Origin: Gemmata massiliana
GTDB lineage: Bacteria; Planctomycetota; Planctomycetia; Gemmatales; Gemmataceae
Assembly: GCA_000531095.1 (NCBI GenBank)
Contig: HG799462.1
Coordinates: 417,743-481,742, forward strand
DNA length: 64,000 nt
Reading direction: 5' to 3'
Of the stretch, positions 1 to 8,965 are shown piece by piece. The notes below the pieces were generated by a model that had not been told where the DNA came from, did no database searches, and was given only the letters and a program-made list of their open reading frames with translations. A program made the position numbers and the translations under genes. The stretch's first letter is position 1, and each line of letters starts with the position of its first letter.

Positions 1-588
1 CACGGCATCGTGCCCACCGCGCAGGCCCTCGAAATGGCCCGCGAAGCCGGCTTGGACCTCGTCGAAGTGGCCGACAAGGAGCGGCCACCGGTGTGCAAGA
101 TCATGGACTACGGGAAGTTCAAATACGCCCAGTCCAAGAAGAGCCACCAGAAGACGCACCAACAGAAGCTCAAAGAGATTCGCGTTCGCCCCAAGACCGG
201 CGACCACGACATCCAAACGAAGATCAACCAGGCCCGTCAGTTCCTCGAGCACAACGACAAAGTGCAAGTGAACGTGCTGTTCCGCGGGCGCGAGATGCAG
301 CACATCGAGGAAGGTCAGCGGGTAATGAACCAGGTGCTCGAAGCGCTGCAAAACGACTGCAAGCTCGAGACGCCGGCGAAGATGGAAGGCAAGCGCATGG
401 TCGCGCTCCTGGCCCCCAAGAGCAGCGGGCCGGAAAAGGGCGGCAACCAGGGCGCGCCCAAGCCCAAACCGAAGCCCGCACCGGCCCAGGCCGTTGGAGC
501 CGCCGCCCCCGCGCCCAAGCCCCAGGCGCCCGCGGCAGTTACCAGCGCAGCACCCGCCGCGAAGCCGCCGGTCCCGCCTAAAGCATGA
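1..588 (+). CDS. infC: Translation initiation factor IF-3 (5' end outside window)
   Basis: IF-3 binds the 30S subunit, keeps it apart from 50S and checks start codon-initiator tRNA pairing. The reading frame is open from base 1, so roughly the first 20 residues lie upstream of the window; the GTG at position 10 is internal. The segment [20 protein letters not shown] followed by [14 protein letters not shown] is the classical IF-3 N-domain signature. The linker and C-domain follow ([13 protein letters not shown], then FRGREM). After the normal C-domain end near 'LLAPKSS' there is a tail of about 55 residues rich in Pro, Ala and Lys, a low-complexity extension probably disordered. Identity is secure; the role of the tail is unknown. 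Confidence 0.97.
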   Translation, partial: HGIVPTAQALEMAREAGLDLVEVADKERPPVCKIMDYGKFKYAQSKKSHQKTHQQKLKEIRVRPKTGDHDIQTKINQARQFLEHNDKVQVNVLFRGREMQHIEEGQRVMNQVLEALQNDCKLETPAKMEGKRMVALLAPKSSGPEKGGNQGAPKPKPKPAPAQAVGAAAPAPKPQAPAAVTSAAPAAKPPVPPKA

Positions 589-624
589 ATTCGGCCGCCC
601 GCGTCCGATCGCATCGTAAAGCGT

Positions 625-653
625 AGTTCCGGGTGGTCCCGGCCCCCGGAACT
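625..653. terminator. Hairpin between convergent genes (infC end)
   Basis: A 9-bp perfect stem, AGTTCCGGG at 625-633 and CCCGGAACT at 645-653, with an 11-nt loop, lies between the stops of infC and the minus-strand WD40 gene. There is no clear T-run on either side, so its use as an intrinsic terminator is inferred from position and structure. Confidence 0.5.
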
Positions 654-664
654 GTGTCCCCAAA

Positions 665-2131
665 TCACTTCTGTCCCGCAACACGCAGCGTTTCCGGCCA
701 CGGCCAAACCGCGATCGTAGTACCGTGCTCCGAGCGGCCGGTGTTGTACGCTACCGCCAGCGCCTCACCACCGGGCGAGAACTCGATCTGACCGCCGCGC
801 CATGACAGATCTTCCAACACCGCCCGCACGAACCCCAGCGATTTCCCGTTCGAGACGTCCCAGAACCCGATCCACCCGTGTTCCGCCTCGGCCGTGATCG
901 CGTACAGCCCATCCGGACTGTACGCCAGATTCGTCGGTTGGTGCCAGTCAGGGATTTTCAGATCGACCGTCGGCCCGCCCGCCAACGGCACGTGTCGCAC
1001 CAGGACGCGGGACGGATAGTACGATTGGCGCCGAACCAACACGGCCGTCCCGTCGGGCGTAATCGCGAATTCCGTTGTTGCGTTGAACCCGCTCGGGAAC
1101 CCGTCAAAGGCATCGCGCCGGACCGCGTCCGAAGTTCCGCGCTCCACGTTCAGAACCTTCAGCTCACCGTTATACTTCATTCCTAACAGGCGCGAGCCGT
1201 CCGAGTTGTACCGGAGCGACGCGAAATCCTCGAACGCCGTCCGCCGCGTGTACTGCGGGTGTGCCGCGGTGAGGTCCGCGGTGTACGCTTGCTGATACGC
1301 AAGTAGCGTGAGGCGCGCCCCATTGGGGGCGAGAGCCCCGCGCCCCCAAATGTTCCGACTGTTAAGCACGATGTCGAGGTCACGGGCACCGGGCTGCCAT
1401 CGATATACAGCGCCGTTGTGGAGTACGATCACCGCACCGGTCGCGGTCGTCGCCATCCCGATCACGAGATTGCCGAGCTTCCGCTTCCCGACTTCTTCCG
1501 TTCCGTCGGCCCGATTCACGGCGCGGAACGCGCCGGACAGGTGCTGCCCGATCAGTTGGCTCCCGTCCGGGCTGAACCCGAACTGTGACAGGTGCGACGA
1601 CCACTCGCTGAACTGCCCGAACCCGCCGAGCGCGGTGCCACCGTCCGCGCGCCGGTCGAAGCACGGCCCGCAGGTGTCACCCATCCACCCGAGCGATTCC
1701 GGGCTGCCGACCGCACCGCACCGGCACACCGCAATGTACCGCTCCCCGTCGTTCTTTTCGCGCACGCCGAGCACGGCCTCCGGGTACACGTGCCACCACG
1801 GGGGCAGCGAGCGCAGTTCGACCTCGCGGCGCATGCGCGCGAACCGGTGCCGCGTGCGCCCGATGACCCGAACGTGCTTGCGCCCGGCCGGGTCGGTCCA
1901 CCACGCGGCGATCACCTCCGGCACCGCGCGCCCGCCCCGGCACGACCGGCGCCGGCCCTCCGGCCCGCTCCGGAGCACGTCTTGCGCGAACCGACCCCAG
2001 AACTGAGCGTCGCGCTCGATCAGGTTGGTTTGGGTTCGGTTCTCGCGATTCGCGGCTTTCATCGCCTTGCCGAGTACACCCGTCAGTGTGTCCTCGTCGG
2101 GATCGATGATCCGCTTGTCGAAAATCGCCAT
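665..2131 (-). CDS. WD40/beta-propeller-like protein with N-terminal Cys motif
   Basis: The 488-residue product starts at an ATG preceded by AAGGA at good spacing; the frame stays open further upstream but without a ribosome site. The N-terminal half (to about residue 150) is basic and contains CRCG...CGPC, a possible zinc-binding cluster. From about residue 165 onward there are repeated blades with 'FSPDGSQL', 'FAITPDGTAVLV', 'YSPDGLYAI' and 'FSPGGEALAV', typical of WD40 or YVTN-type propellers. No enzymatic motif and no signal peptide are seen. A cytoplasmic scaffold or binding protein is the most likely type; partner unknown. It is convergent with infC and divergent from the exchanger-like gene. 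Confidence 0.75.
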   Translation of the reverse strand: MAIFDKRIIDPDEDTLTGVLGKAMKAANRENRTQTNLIERDAQFWGRFAQDVLRSGPEGRRRSCRGGRAVPEVIAAWWTDPAGRKHVRVIGRTRHRFARMRREVELRSLPPWWHVYPEAVLGVREKNDGERYIAVCRCGAVGSPESLGWMGDTCGPCFDRRADGGTALGGFGQFSEWSSHLSQFGFSPDGSQLIGQHLSGAFRAVNRADGTEEVGKRKLGNLVIGMATTATGAVIVLHNGAVYRWQPGARDLDIVLNSRNIWGRGALAPNGARLTLLAYQQAYTADLTAAHPQYTRRTAFEDFASLRYNSDGSRLLGMKYNGELKVLNVERGTSDAVRRDAFDGFPSGFNATTEFAITPDGTAVLVRRQSYYPSRVLVRHVPLAGGPTVDLKIPDWHQPTNLAYSPDGLYAITAEAEHGWIGFWDVSNGKSLGFVRAVLEDLSWRGGQIEFSPGGEALAVAYNTGRSEHGTTIAVWPWPETLRVAGQK

Positions 2132-2343
2132 CAAACGTCCTTCGTTCGCCGCATTTCTAAACTGCGCCAATGATAGCCGCGCGTGGCAGAAATTCACTTG
2201 CGCCGGTTTGCTTTCAACAATGTGGGCTTTTCCAGCCATTTTTGACGCCGTTGCGCGAAACTGAGAGGTCAAGCGGTGCCCGTGCGAGTGGCACCTTGTA
2301 GTTTCAAACTCGTTGAGCGGTTCCGCTTTGGCCGGGGTGACGA

Positions 2344-3315
2344 ATGTCGGCACACGTGGCGTTGTACGCGGTCGGGTTGCTGCTACTCGCGCTGGGCGCG
2401 GTGGGGCTTGTGATCGGCGCGGCCCGCCTCGACCGGGCCACCGGGCGCAGCGCGTTTGCGATCGGGATTATCGCGATAGGCTTCGGACCATGTGTTGCGG
2501 GACTCGCGTTCGACCTCGCCGCGGTGCTCCACAAACTCCCGCCCCCGGCCAAAGTGATTGGCCTCCCGCGGCTCGCGATGGGTCACGTGATCGGCGGGAA
2601 CATCGCGAGTATCGGACTCGTGCTCAGTGTCGCGGCGCTCGTGCGCCCCATCGCAGGAACGGCGAAGTTATTCGCGACCGCGATCCCACTTGCCATCGTC
2701 GCGGCGCTTCTGTTTTGGTTCTTAGCACGCGACAACACCATCAACCGCGTTGAAGCCGGCGTGCTGTTGGTTGCAGGTTTGGGAGCACTCGCACTGCTTG
2801 TTCGCCAAGCGCGACGCGAACCGGACGCAGTTAAAGCGGAATTCGCGGCGTGGGTACCGAATCGACTGCCGATGTGGGCCGCCGTAGGACTGGTGCTGTC
2901 TGGCTTGGGTGGTCTGATCGGCGGTGCGATGCTGATCGCAACTCACGCGAACGCGACCGTCCGCGTCGTGCCACTCGATTCGCACCGGCTCGGACTGGTA
3001 TCGGCCGCTGTCCTTGCACTACCAACACTAGTTGCAGCGATCTGCGCGGCCCGACGCGGTCGGTCGGACCTCGTTCTGGGACTCGTCGTGGGACCGATTC
3101 TGTTCAATCTGCTGTTGGTCGTTGGCGTGGTCGCAGTGGTGCGCCCCCTCCTTGTGATCGAGGGGGCAATTCTGCACGAAGTGCCGGTGATGGCTCTGTT
3201 TACGCTGTTGCTTGTTCCCCCGTTGGCGAACGGCTTCCGGGTGTCGCGCTGGGAGGGGGCGATTCTCCTCACCGCGTTTGCCGGGTTCTTCGTGTGGCAG
3301 ATCACGAAGAAGTAG
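2344..3315 (+). CDS. Sodium/calcium exchanger-like membrane protein (divergent)
   Basis: The 323-residue protein has about ten hydrophobic segments and two internally related halves, the plan of the CaCA (YrbG/NCX) cation antiporters. The first half has 'GHVIGGNIASIGLVLSV' (about residues 80-96), like the alpha-repeat G-GSN-N block; the second half has 'GLVVGPILFNLLLVVG'. In canonical members each alpha repeat also carries an acidic ion ligand (GTSLPE-type motif). Here the equivalent stretches read 'GFGPCVAG' and 'LALPTLVAA', with no acidic residue. So the fold assignment is fair, but ion specificity and activity are doubtful. It overlaps the end of the convergent MFS gene by 14 bp. Confidence 0.7.
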   Translation: MSAHVALYAVGLLLLALGAVGLVIGAARLDRATGRSAFAIGIIAIGFGPCVAGLAFDLAAVLHKLPPPAKVIGLPRLAMGHVIGGNIASIGLVLSVAALVRPIAGTAKLFATAIPLAIVAALLFWFLARDNTINRVEAGVLLVAGLGALALLVRQARREPDAVKAEFAAWVPNRLPMWAAVGLVLSGLGGLIGGAMLIATHANATVRVVPLDSHRLGLVSAAVLALPTLVAAICAARRGRSDLVLGLVVGPILFNLLLVVGVVAVVRPLLVIEGAILHEVPVMALFTLLLVPPLANGFRVSRWEGAILLTAFAGFFVWQITKK

Positions 3316-4876
3316 CTGCCCCTTCCGCCTTCGCGGTGTCTTCGTCGAGGTACTTGGCACCCCAAATCCAAAGCACACCGCTGACCGGAATGAACAGCGA
3401 CACACCCACGAAAGCCGTGTGCAAGCTCGATAGGTCGGACACGAAGCCGATGATGAGCGGCGAGATCGCGTCGCCCAGTGCGTGAATGATGAGAATGTTG
3501 ATCGCGAACGCCGTGGCGCGGATCTCCGACCGGGTGACGTTGGCCAAAATGGTGTTGGCCGGTCCGGTGTTGAAGAATAGGAAGAAGACGGCCACGAACA
3601 AAAGCACCCACGCCAGCGGGAACGAAACGAACAGCATTCCCAAAAAGAACGGGAACGCGATCACCATCCCCCACCCGGCAACCTTGAAGTACGCGCCCTT
3701 CACACCGCGGTTCCGCAAATAGTCACCGCATGTGCCGCCCAAGAGTGTCGCGATCAACCCGCCGATCACCACGATGCCACCGATGTAAGTGCCAATGGCT
3801 CCGTTCGTCAGGTACCCTTCGGCCGGACTCGCGTCCAGGACATCACCCTGGTAGTTGGTGACTTCCGCCTCGGTCAACAGCCCGGGTGTGCCCGGGGCTC
3901 CTTTCAAGCGCGTTTCCACTTGAGCAAGGGTCAGCACGTCCGAACCGGCGGCGGCTTCGAGCTTCTTGATGACCGCTTCCGGCACGAGCAAACTGCCGTC
4001 GGAACGGCGGTACCGGTCTTCGGTCCGGAGTCGATCGATGGCCTTCGTATCGAGCGTGAACCGCGCCTCGCGCTCGAACACATAGAGCTGCATAACGGTC
4101 GCGACACCACCCAGCACAAACGTGGACGCGGTCATCCCCGCACAGCACAGCACGAACGAGCGGTTCAGCTTCAGTTCTCGCAACACCGCCCAGTAACTCG
4201 GAGCATGAACGTCGCTCCCTTCGCGCCGAGCGAGTGCTTCATGCGCCACGTGCCGCGGAGTTTCCTTCATGAAGAAGCACATGATCCCCAGCAGAAGTCC
4301 TGGGATCACGGCGAGGTAAAAGGCCCCGCGCCAACCGAGCGAGGTTTCCGCCACCTGCGAACCGATCACGAACCCCAGCGCGCTACCGACGGGAATGGCC
4401 ACATAGAACCACGCCATCACCCGACCGCGGTGATCCACAGGGTACATGTCGGACAACATCGCGGGCGCGACCGGACCGTAAGCGGCCTCGCCGATCCCGA
4501 CCAAACATCGTGTAAGGAACAAGATCAAGTATCCGGTCGCCAGGCCGGTGCCACCCGTCGCGAGGCTCCAACCGATCACCGCGACACCGACTAGGAGCCA
4601 CCGCGACAACTTGTCCCCGAGCCGCCCGAACACCGGCGACAGACACATGTACGCGACCATGAACGCGGTCGTGAGAGCGCCGAGCTTGGTATTCACCCAC
4701 TGAGAGTCGGGCGGGAAGATCGTCGCGTCCCGTTTGATCTTGGGCAGAGTAGCCGAAAGGATCTGGCGGTCGATGTAGTTGAACAGGTTGATGCCGATGA
4801 GCAGTGCAAGTGCCCACCCCGCGCCCGGTAGTGCTTTGCTCGGCCCGGCCGAATTGGTTGCGGTTCCGGTGTGCAT
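3302..4876 (-). CDS. MFS transporter, spinster-like, with extra loop domain
   Basis: A 524-residue major facilitator protein. N-terminal 'FNYIDRQILSATLPKIK', motif A 'GRLGDKLSRW' (about 84-93) and the TM4-TM5 region 'RCLVGIGEAAYGPVAPAML' match the spinster-type MFS subfamily. The second half is normal apart from a hydrophilic stretch of about 85 residues (about 268-355) between the predicted TM7 and TM8, where relatives have a short loop. The substrate cannot be read from sequence. The 3' end overlaps the convergent exchanger-like gene by 14 bp. Confidence 0.85.
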   Translation of the reverse strand: MHTGTATNSAGPSKALPGAGWALALLIGINLFNYIDRQILSATLPKIKRDATIFPPDSQWVNTKLGALTTAFMVAYMCLSPVFGRLGDKLSRWLLVGVAVIGWSLATGGTGLATGYLILFLTRCLVGIGEAAYGPVAPAMLSDMYPVDHRGRVMAWFYVAIPVGSALGFVIGSQVAETSLGWRGAFYLAVIPGLLLGIMCFFMKETPRHVAHEALARREGSDVHAPSYWAVLRELKLNRSFVLCCAGMTASTFVLGGVATVMQLYVFEREARFTLDTKAIDRLRTEDRYRRSDGSLLVPEAVIKKLEAAAGSDVLTLAQVETRLKGAPGTPGLLTEAEVTNYQGDVLDASPAEGYLTNGAIGTYIGGIVVIGGLIATLLGGTCGDYLRNRGVKGAYFKVAGWGMVIAFPFFLGMLFVSFPLAWVLLFVAVFFLFFNTGPANTILANVTRSEIRATAFAINILIIHALGDAISPLIIGFVSDLSSLHTAFVGVSLFIPVSGVLWIWGAKYLDEDTAKAEGAATSS

Positions 4877-4913
4877 CGGTGGGCTTCTCCGAGCCGAGGT
4901 CGAGTGTGGATAA

Positions 4914-4950
4914 AAACGCGAACTCCTCGCGCTTGCGGCGCGAGGAGTTC
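4914..4950 (-). terminator. Intrinsic terminator of the 5009-5785 gene
   Basis: A perfect 12-bp stem (GAACTCCTCGCG at 4920-4931, CGCGAGGAGTTC at 4939-4950, 7-nt loop) is followed on the minus strand by GCGTTTTTATC, a good U-tract. It lies about 60 bp downstream of the stop of the exported protein gene. Confidence 0.85.
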
Positions 4951-5008
4951 AAAATAGAAGCTCGTGCGGCGGCCGAACACCGTATCACTTCACGGCGTTC
5001 GGCGTCAA

Positions 5009-5785
5009 TTACTTCTGGTTAGACCGGTACCCGGTGGTCATGATCGGCCCTTGTGCGGGCTGCTGAGCAGCCCGGTAATCCGGCTGGGTGTAGCGGTACC
5101 CCGCGAGGGCCGGATCACTCGGCGTGGAGACCACACGACCCTGCCACGTCGGTTGAACCGCAGCGCCTTGCGTTCCGCGTGCCGGCATCATGACTGCCCC
5201 CGCGCCTGCTCCGGGCTGCATCGGTTGCGGCTGTTGCAGCGGTACGGGCGCGTTGTACGTCGGCTGAACCGGTGAGTTGTAACCGCCCGCGTAAGTCGCA
5301 CCGCAGCCGGTTGCGCACCCACCACCGGACGTGCAACTGAACAGTCCCTGGATCGGCCCGACATACGGGGCCGGGCGCATCTTGGGCAGTTCGGTCGGCG
5401 TGAGTTGGAAGCACAGCCACGACTTCATCCGCTCCCAGCACGGGCGCTCGCGCTCACAACCGACCGGCCCACACGCCACCGGTCCGCAGGCACTGTAGCC
5501 CGCACCGACACCCGGCGGGAGCGGCGGTACCGCGTACCCCGGTGCGGCGGAGATAGGAGCACTCGAATAACCCGCGACCACCGGACTGCGGACCGGCGAC
5601 CACGTGGTGCGCGAGAACATGCGTGATCCGCCACCCCATGCACCGCCCGCCGGCGCGACCAAGTTCCCGTTTTGCAGCGCAGGAGGCGGAACGACCGGGG
5701 AGGTAGGCGCGAGCCAGCCGTCTTGGGCGCCCACCGGTGCGACGCAACACACCCCAGCCACCGCCGCGATGTAAAACCGTTTCAT
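5009..5785 (-). CDS. Exported Pro/Gly/Tyr-rich protein with Cys cluster
   Basis: The 258-residue product starts at ATG with GGAGG nine bases upstream. Residues 1-21 (MKRFYIAAVAGVCCVAPVGA) form a signal peptide ending at an Ala-X-Ala-like site. The mature part is low complexity: Pro-rich segments, 'GYSACGPVACGPVGC', then a conserved-looking block 'CWERMKSWLCFQLTPTELPK' and a Cys/Gly stretch 'CTSGGGCATGCGATYAGG'. The C-terminus is Gln/Pro/Ala-rich. No known domain is recognised. Exported proteins of this build are frequent in Gemmata relatives; an envelope or surface role is inference. A strong terminator follows. Confidence 0.75.
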   Translation of the reverse strand: MKRFYIAAVAGVCCVAPVGAQDGWLAPTSPVVPPPALQNGNLVAPAGGAWGGGSRMFSRTTWSPVRSPVVAGYSSAPISAAPGYAVPPLPPGVGAGYSACGPVACGPVGCERERPCWERMKSWLCFQLTPTELPKMRPAPYVGPIQGLFSCTSGGGCATGCGATYAGGYNSPVQPTYNAPVPLQQPQPMQPGAGAGAVMMPARGTQGAAVQPTWQGRVVSTPSDPALAGYRYTQPDYRAAQQPAQGPIMTTGYRSNQK

Positions 5786-5979
5786 AGTTCCGCCTCCGTG
5801 CGGACGAGGTGATTCGACACTCCCAAACTCGACCACCCGGAGCCGGAAAGTGCAGTGCGAGAGGTTGTAGGGAAGGTGAACAAGTTGCGCACGATCGGCG
5901 CAACCGGCACAGATTACCAAACGGGCCGTTTCAGACGAATGGTGGGTGAAAGTCGGAAGGCGCACGCAGTTGGTCGGTA

Positions 5980-6915
5980 TCACCAATCCGAATCGTCGAA
6001 GAGAGAGGGTTGAACCGTTCGGCGCTTCGGTGCGGGGCGGTTCACACGAGCAACGGCACGGTTCGCGGAGTTGGGGCGCCGCACGAGGGTGATCGCTTTC
6101 GCCGCCACATCTTGCCGAGCGGTAATGACTTCCGTTGCCGGATTCAGAGCAACGAGTGCCTCGCGCCCGGCCACCGCCGCGAGTTCCGGTTTATTACAAT
6201 CTTTGCTCAAGTGTAGTTGAACGAGGTGCGAAGGGAATCCTTCGCCCGAGCGCCCCGCGATGGTCGCGGTCAGTTCCGCGGCCTGTTTGTTCGAGAGGTG
6301 CCCCATATCGCCGAGCACGCGGTCCACGAGGAATTTGGGCCGCGGACTAGCTCGCTCCATGAGTTCGTCGTGGTTGTATTCCAGAGCGAGCACATCCACA
6401 CCCGCGAACTCGGAAATCAGCTCCGGCGAACTGCACCCGAGGTCGGCCGCGTAGCCGATCGACCACGCGGGCGACGGCTGTTGGTCGTCGAGGCCGTCGA
6501 TACGGAAGGCGTAAGTGGGTACGGAATCGTGTGACACGCGGATCGGTAGACAGGTGAGACCTTTGGTGAGTTCGACGAGGCGGCCGTCGGAGTATTCCCG
6601 CGCCAATCCCGCTGCGTTGAAGGTGGCGAACGACGAAGCGACGCGCTCCATGTGCTCGAAGTGCCTGGGGTGGGCGTACATCGGGATGCGGCGAGAGCGC
6701 AGGTCCGCGAGCGTGGCGTCTTTCCAGTGATCAGTGTGCGTGTGCGTGAGGACTACGGCCGACACGCGCTCCCACGACGCACCGATCGACTGGAGCCGCG
6801 CGGTGAGGAGTTTTGGGTGCAACCCGCAATCGATGAGTAGGCCGAACCCGTCGAATTCGAGCAAACTGGCGTTCCCGCCGCTACCACTCGCCAGCACTGT
6901 GAACCGGGCCGTCAT
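5980..6915 (-). CDS. Metallo-beta-lactamase-fold hydrolase (YycJ-like)
   Basis: A 311-residue protein beginning 'FTVLASGSGGNASLLEF', the N-terminal signature of the YycJ/WalJ branch of the MBL superfamily. The metal site HTHTDH is present near residue 58, followed by His and Asp ligands ('RVSHDSVPT', 'GYAADLG', 'LALEYNHD', 'GHLSN'). Relatives are suspected nucleases or phosphodiesterases. The C-terminal 60 residues are basic and lack a domain. GGAGGGAAGG precedes the ATG. The following 545 bp toward 7460 are non-coding. Confidence 0.88.
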   Translation of the reverse strand: MTARFTVLASGSGGNASLLEFDGFGLLIDCGLHPKLLTARLQSIGASWERVSAVVLTHTHTDHWKDATLADLRSRRIPMYAHPRHFEHMERVASSFATFNAAGLAREYSDGRLVELTKGLTCLPIRVSHDSVPTYAFRIDGLDDQQPSPAWSIGYAADLGCSSPELISEFAGVDVLALEYNHDELMERASPRPKFLVDRVLGDMGHLSNKQAAELTATIAGRSGEGFPSHLVQLHLSKDCNKPELAAVAGREALVALNPATEVITARQDVAAKAITLVRRPNSANRAVARVNRPAPKRRTVQPSLFDDSDW

Positions 6916-7460
6916 CGGATGGCCTTCCCTCCGGTAACTTCAACTACCGCGTTGAGCGGGACATAAGTCGAAGAAAGTATGAAGGTAAGTTTTACCCGCG
7001 CGCGAACCGCATTGAAAGGGCGGTAGGTTTTGTGCGTCGTTCCGGCTGCTTCGCTTCTGAGGAACGAATCACTCGCTCGTCACCGTGCACCGGAGACTTG
7101 GCGGACCGCGCCCCCGCGGCGCGGGTGAAATTATCGGCACAAAATCGACACGCGATCACTATTTCATGGTATAATGTACAAAAATACAGAATTCCACACT
7201 GCAAGCGTTGATGAAATGCGTTCAACGCGAGCACAGAAAGGCCAACACGATGCGAAACGCCATTTCTCCACAAACAACTATTAACAAAGCAATTACGACG
7301 AATTACCAGCACTAGCCGGCCCCGGAAAGGTTAGCAAATGTTAGCCGCACTCTGTGCGAGCCGTTGAGAGACTGAAGCGCCCACGAAGTGAACCGCGTGC
7401 GTGTCCCGCGTGTCGCTTCAACAAAGCGAAACACGACTCGAACTTTGAGGCTTTGAGGTC
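6916..7460. other. Non-coding divergent intergenic region (545 bp)
   Basis: This stretch separates the minus-strand MBL hydrolase from the plus-strand phosphoesterase. It is more AT-rich than its surroundings, especially about 7130-7300. I find no convincing gene: the open frame on the minus strand at 6992-7312 lacks a ribosome site and resembles nothing. A possible promoter lies at 7145-7175. Confidence 0.6.
7145..7175 (+). promoter_or_regulatory. Possible sigma70-type promoter
   Basis: TATAAT at 7170-7175 is a perfect -10 element, and TCGACA at 7145-7150 is a partial -35 with a 19-bp spacer. It would serve the phosphoesterase gene at 7461 with a leader of about 280 nt. The long spacer and leader keep confidence low. 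Confidence 0.3.
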
Positions 7461-8105
7461 ATGCAATTCTGGTTCACAGCGGACACGCACTTCGGCCACG
7501 GCAACATCATCAAATATTGCCAGCGGCCGTTCATGTCGCGTGAGGAAAAAACCGCGACGCGGAACGATTCGCGCGCGAAACTCCGTCTCTCCAACGAAAC
7601 GGTCAAGCGCCACGACGACGCGATTCTGGACGCGATCAACTCCCGTGTTGCGCTCGACGACACGCTCTGGATCTTGGGCGACTTCTGTTGGGGCGGGTTC
7701 GCCGAAGCCCGACACTACCGCGATCGCATCCGGTGCGAGAACGTGTTTCTCGTGTGGGGCAACCACGACCGCGGCGATATCGCGCCCGTATTCAGTGACA
7801 CCATCGAACAGGGGATGATCCGCGCGGAGGGCCAAGAGATTTGGCTGAACCACTACCCGATGCGGAGCTGGAACAAGGCGTTCCACGGGAGCTGGCACCT
7901 CTACGGCCACGTCCACGGACGACTCCAGCGCGAGGACGACGCGAACCCCGCCATGTTGGTCAAGGATGTGGGTGTTGATGCGTGCGAGTACCGGCCAATT
8001 AGTCTCGCTGAGCTACGCGACTACATGGCGCCGCGAATCGATCGCTTCAACCGCAACAAGGCCGCGTTCGTAGCGGGTCAGGACGATGCCGCAATTCCAA
8101 TATGA
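7461..8105 (+). CDS. Calcineurin-like metallophosphoesterase
   Basis: The 214-residue protein carries the complete two-metal phosphoesterase set in order: 'TADTHFGH' (D-x-H), 'LGDF' (GD), 'GNHDR' (GNHD), 'LNHYPM' (H) and 'YGHVHGR' (GH-x-H). It has no signal peptide, so it is probably cytoplasmic. Close relatives include small phage and bacterial phosphatases or 2',3'-cyclic phosphodiesterases of unknown physiological substrate. It stands alone between two intergenic regions. Confidence 0.88.
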   Translation: MQFWFTADTHFGHGNIIKYCQRPFMSREEKTATRNDSRAKLRLSNETVKRHDDAILDAINSRVALDDTLWILGDFCWGGFAEARHYRDRIRCENVFLVWGNHDRGDIAPVFSDTIEQGMIRAEGQEIWLNHYPMRSWNKAFHGSWHLYGHVHGRLQREDDANPAMLVKDVGVDACEYRPISLAELRDYMAPRIDRFNRNKAAFVAGQDDAAIPI

Positions 8106-8288
8106 ACAAATTAACTGTCAAATCTAATAATTCAGATCTCATGTCACTCGGCGCCCACCACTGGATACGATTTAGCCAAATCATCCCCTCAAGCTAAAAT
8201 TTTGATACGAGTATTCATTTTGGCGTATCGCTTGCACTCAATATTCTTTCTGGTAACAATGTAGCCATCGAAGAATTGAGGGTCAGCT

Positions 8289-8756
8289 ATGCTCCGCGTG
8301 CTTGGCGCCGTCGCGGCTTTTCTCGTGTGCTTGCACACCAACGCCGCTCCTCCCGTCGCAAACCAAGCGGAAGCGTCCGCAGACAAGGCCCAAGCGATTG
8401 ACGGGAAGGTTGTGCCGCTTGCGGACGCGCTGAAGAAGCTCGGTGTGAAGGCCGACACAGACACTGCGGGCGTGGCACTCGTGACCGCCGATGGCACCAT
8501 CTACACACTCGTAAAAGACGAGAAAACAAGGCTTTTGTTCCTCGATCCGCAGCTCCACAATCGCGACGTGCGCCTCACCGCAAAGGTGCTTTCCGGCACC
8601 CGCGTTCTGCACGTCGAGCGCGTGCAAACGATCAAGAACGGGAAAGCTTTCAACGTAGATTACTGGTGCGAACAGTGTCAGCTCGATGCCACCGAACCGG
8701 GGCCGTGCAAGTGCTGCGGCGGTGAAACCGCGCTACGCGAACTCCCGGCCAAGTAA
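8289..8756 (+). CDS. Small exported protein with C-terminal Cys cluster
   Basis: A 155-residue protein with a cleavable signal (first 20 residues, ending at TNAAPP) and GAGGG before the ATG. The middle part, 'GVALVTADGTIYTLVKD' and 'VRLTAKVLSGTRVLHVERV', suggests a small beta-barrel like those seen in other planctomycete exported proteins. The end holds 'CEQCQLDATEPGPCKCCGGE', with five Cys that could bind a metal. No named family is recognised. A strong terminator follows. Confidence 0.75.
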   Translation: MLRVLGAVAAFLVCLHTNAAPPVANQAEASADKAQAIDGKVVPLADALKKLGVKADTDTAGVALVTADGTIYTLVKDEKTRLLFLDPQLHNRDVRLTAKVLSGTRVLHVERVQTIKNGKAFNVDYWCEQCQLDATEPGPCKCCGGETALRELPAK

Positions 8757-8780
8757 GCTCTGCGGTCCTTTGATTTCGTA

Positions 8781-8814
8781 CCCCAATCGGCCGTCCGGTT
8801 GGGGGCTTTTATTT
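8781..8814 (+). terminator. Intrinsic terminator of the 8289-8756 gene
   Basis: A 10-bp stem (CCCCAATCGG at 8781-8790, CCGGTTGGGG at 8795-8804, 4-nt loop, one G-T pair) is followed by GCTTTTATTT, a clear U-tract. Confidence 0.88.
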
Positions 8815-8965
8815 CCCCTCGTGCGATCAAATCGTGACCTCGTCCGGCTACACTTTGACCGCGTCTCATTAAGTTCAGGTAAGACAAAAGCCCGGCACGT
8901 TCCTTGCTATTGATCCGACGCTACCCAACTCTTTGCACCCGTTACATTACCCCAGGAGTGACCCG

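Noticed and set aside
4905-4913. TGTGGATAA, a perfect DnaA box
   Set aside because: Single isolated copy next to a terminator; no cluster, so no origin is claimed.
6992-7312. Open frame on the minus strand in the intergenic region
   Set aside because: No ribosome site, no recognisable motif, spans the AT-rich region with a likely promoter.
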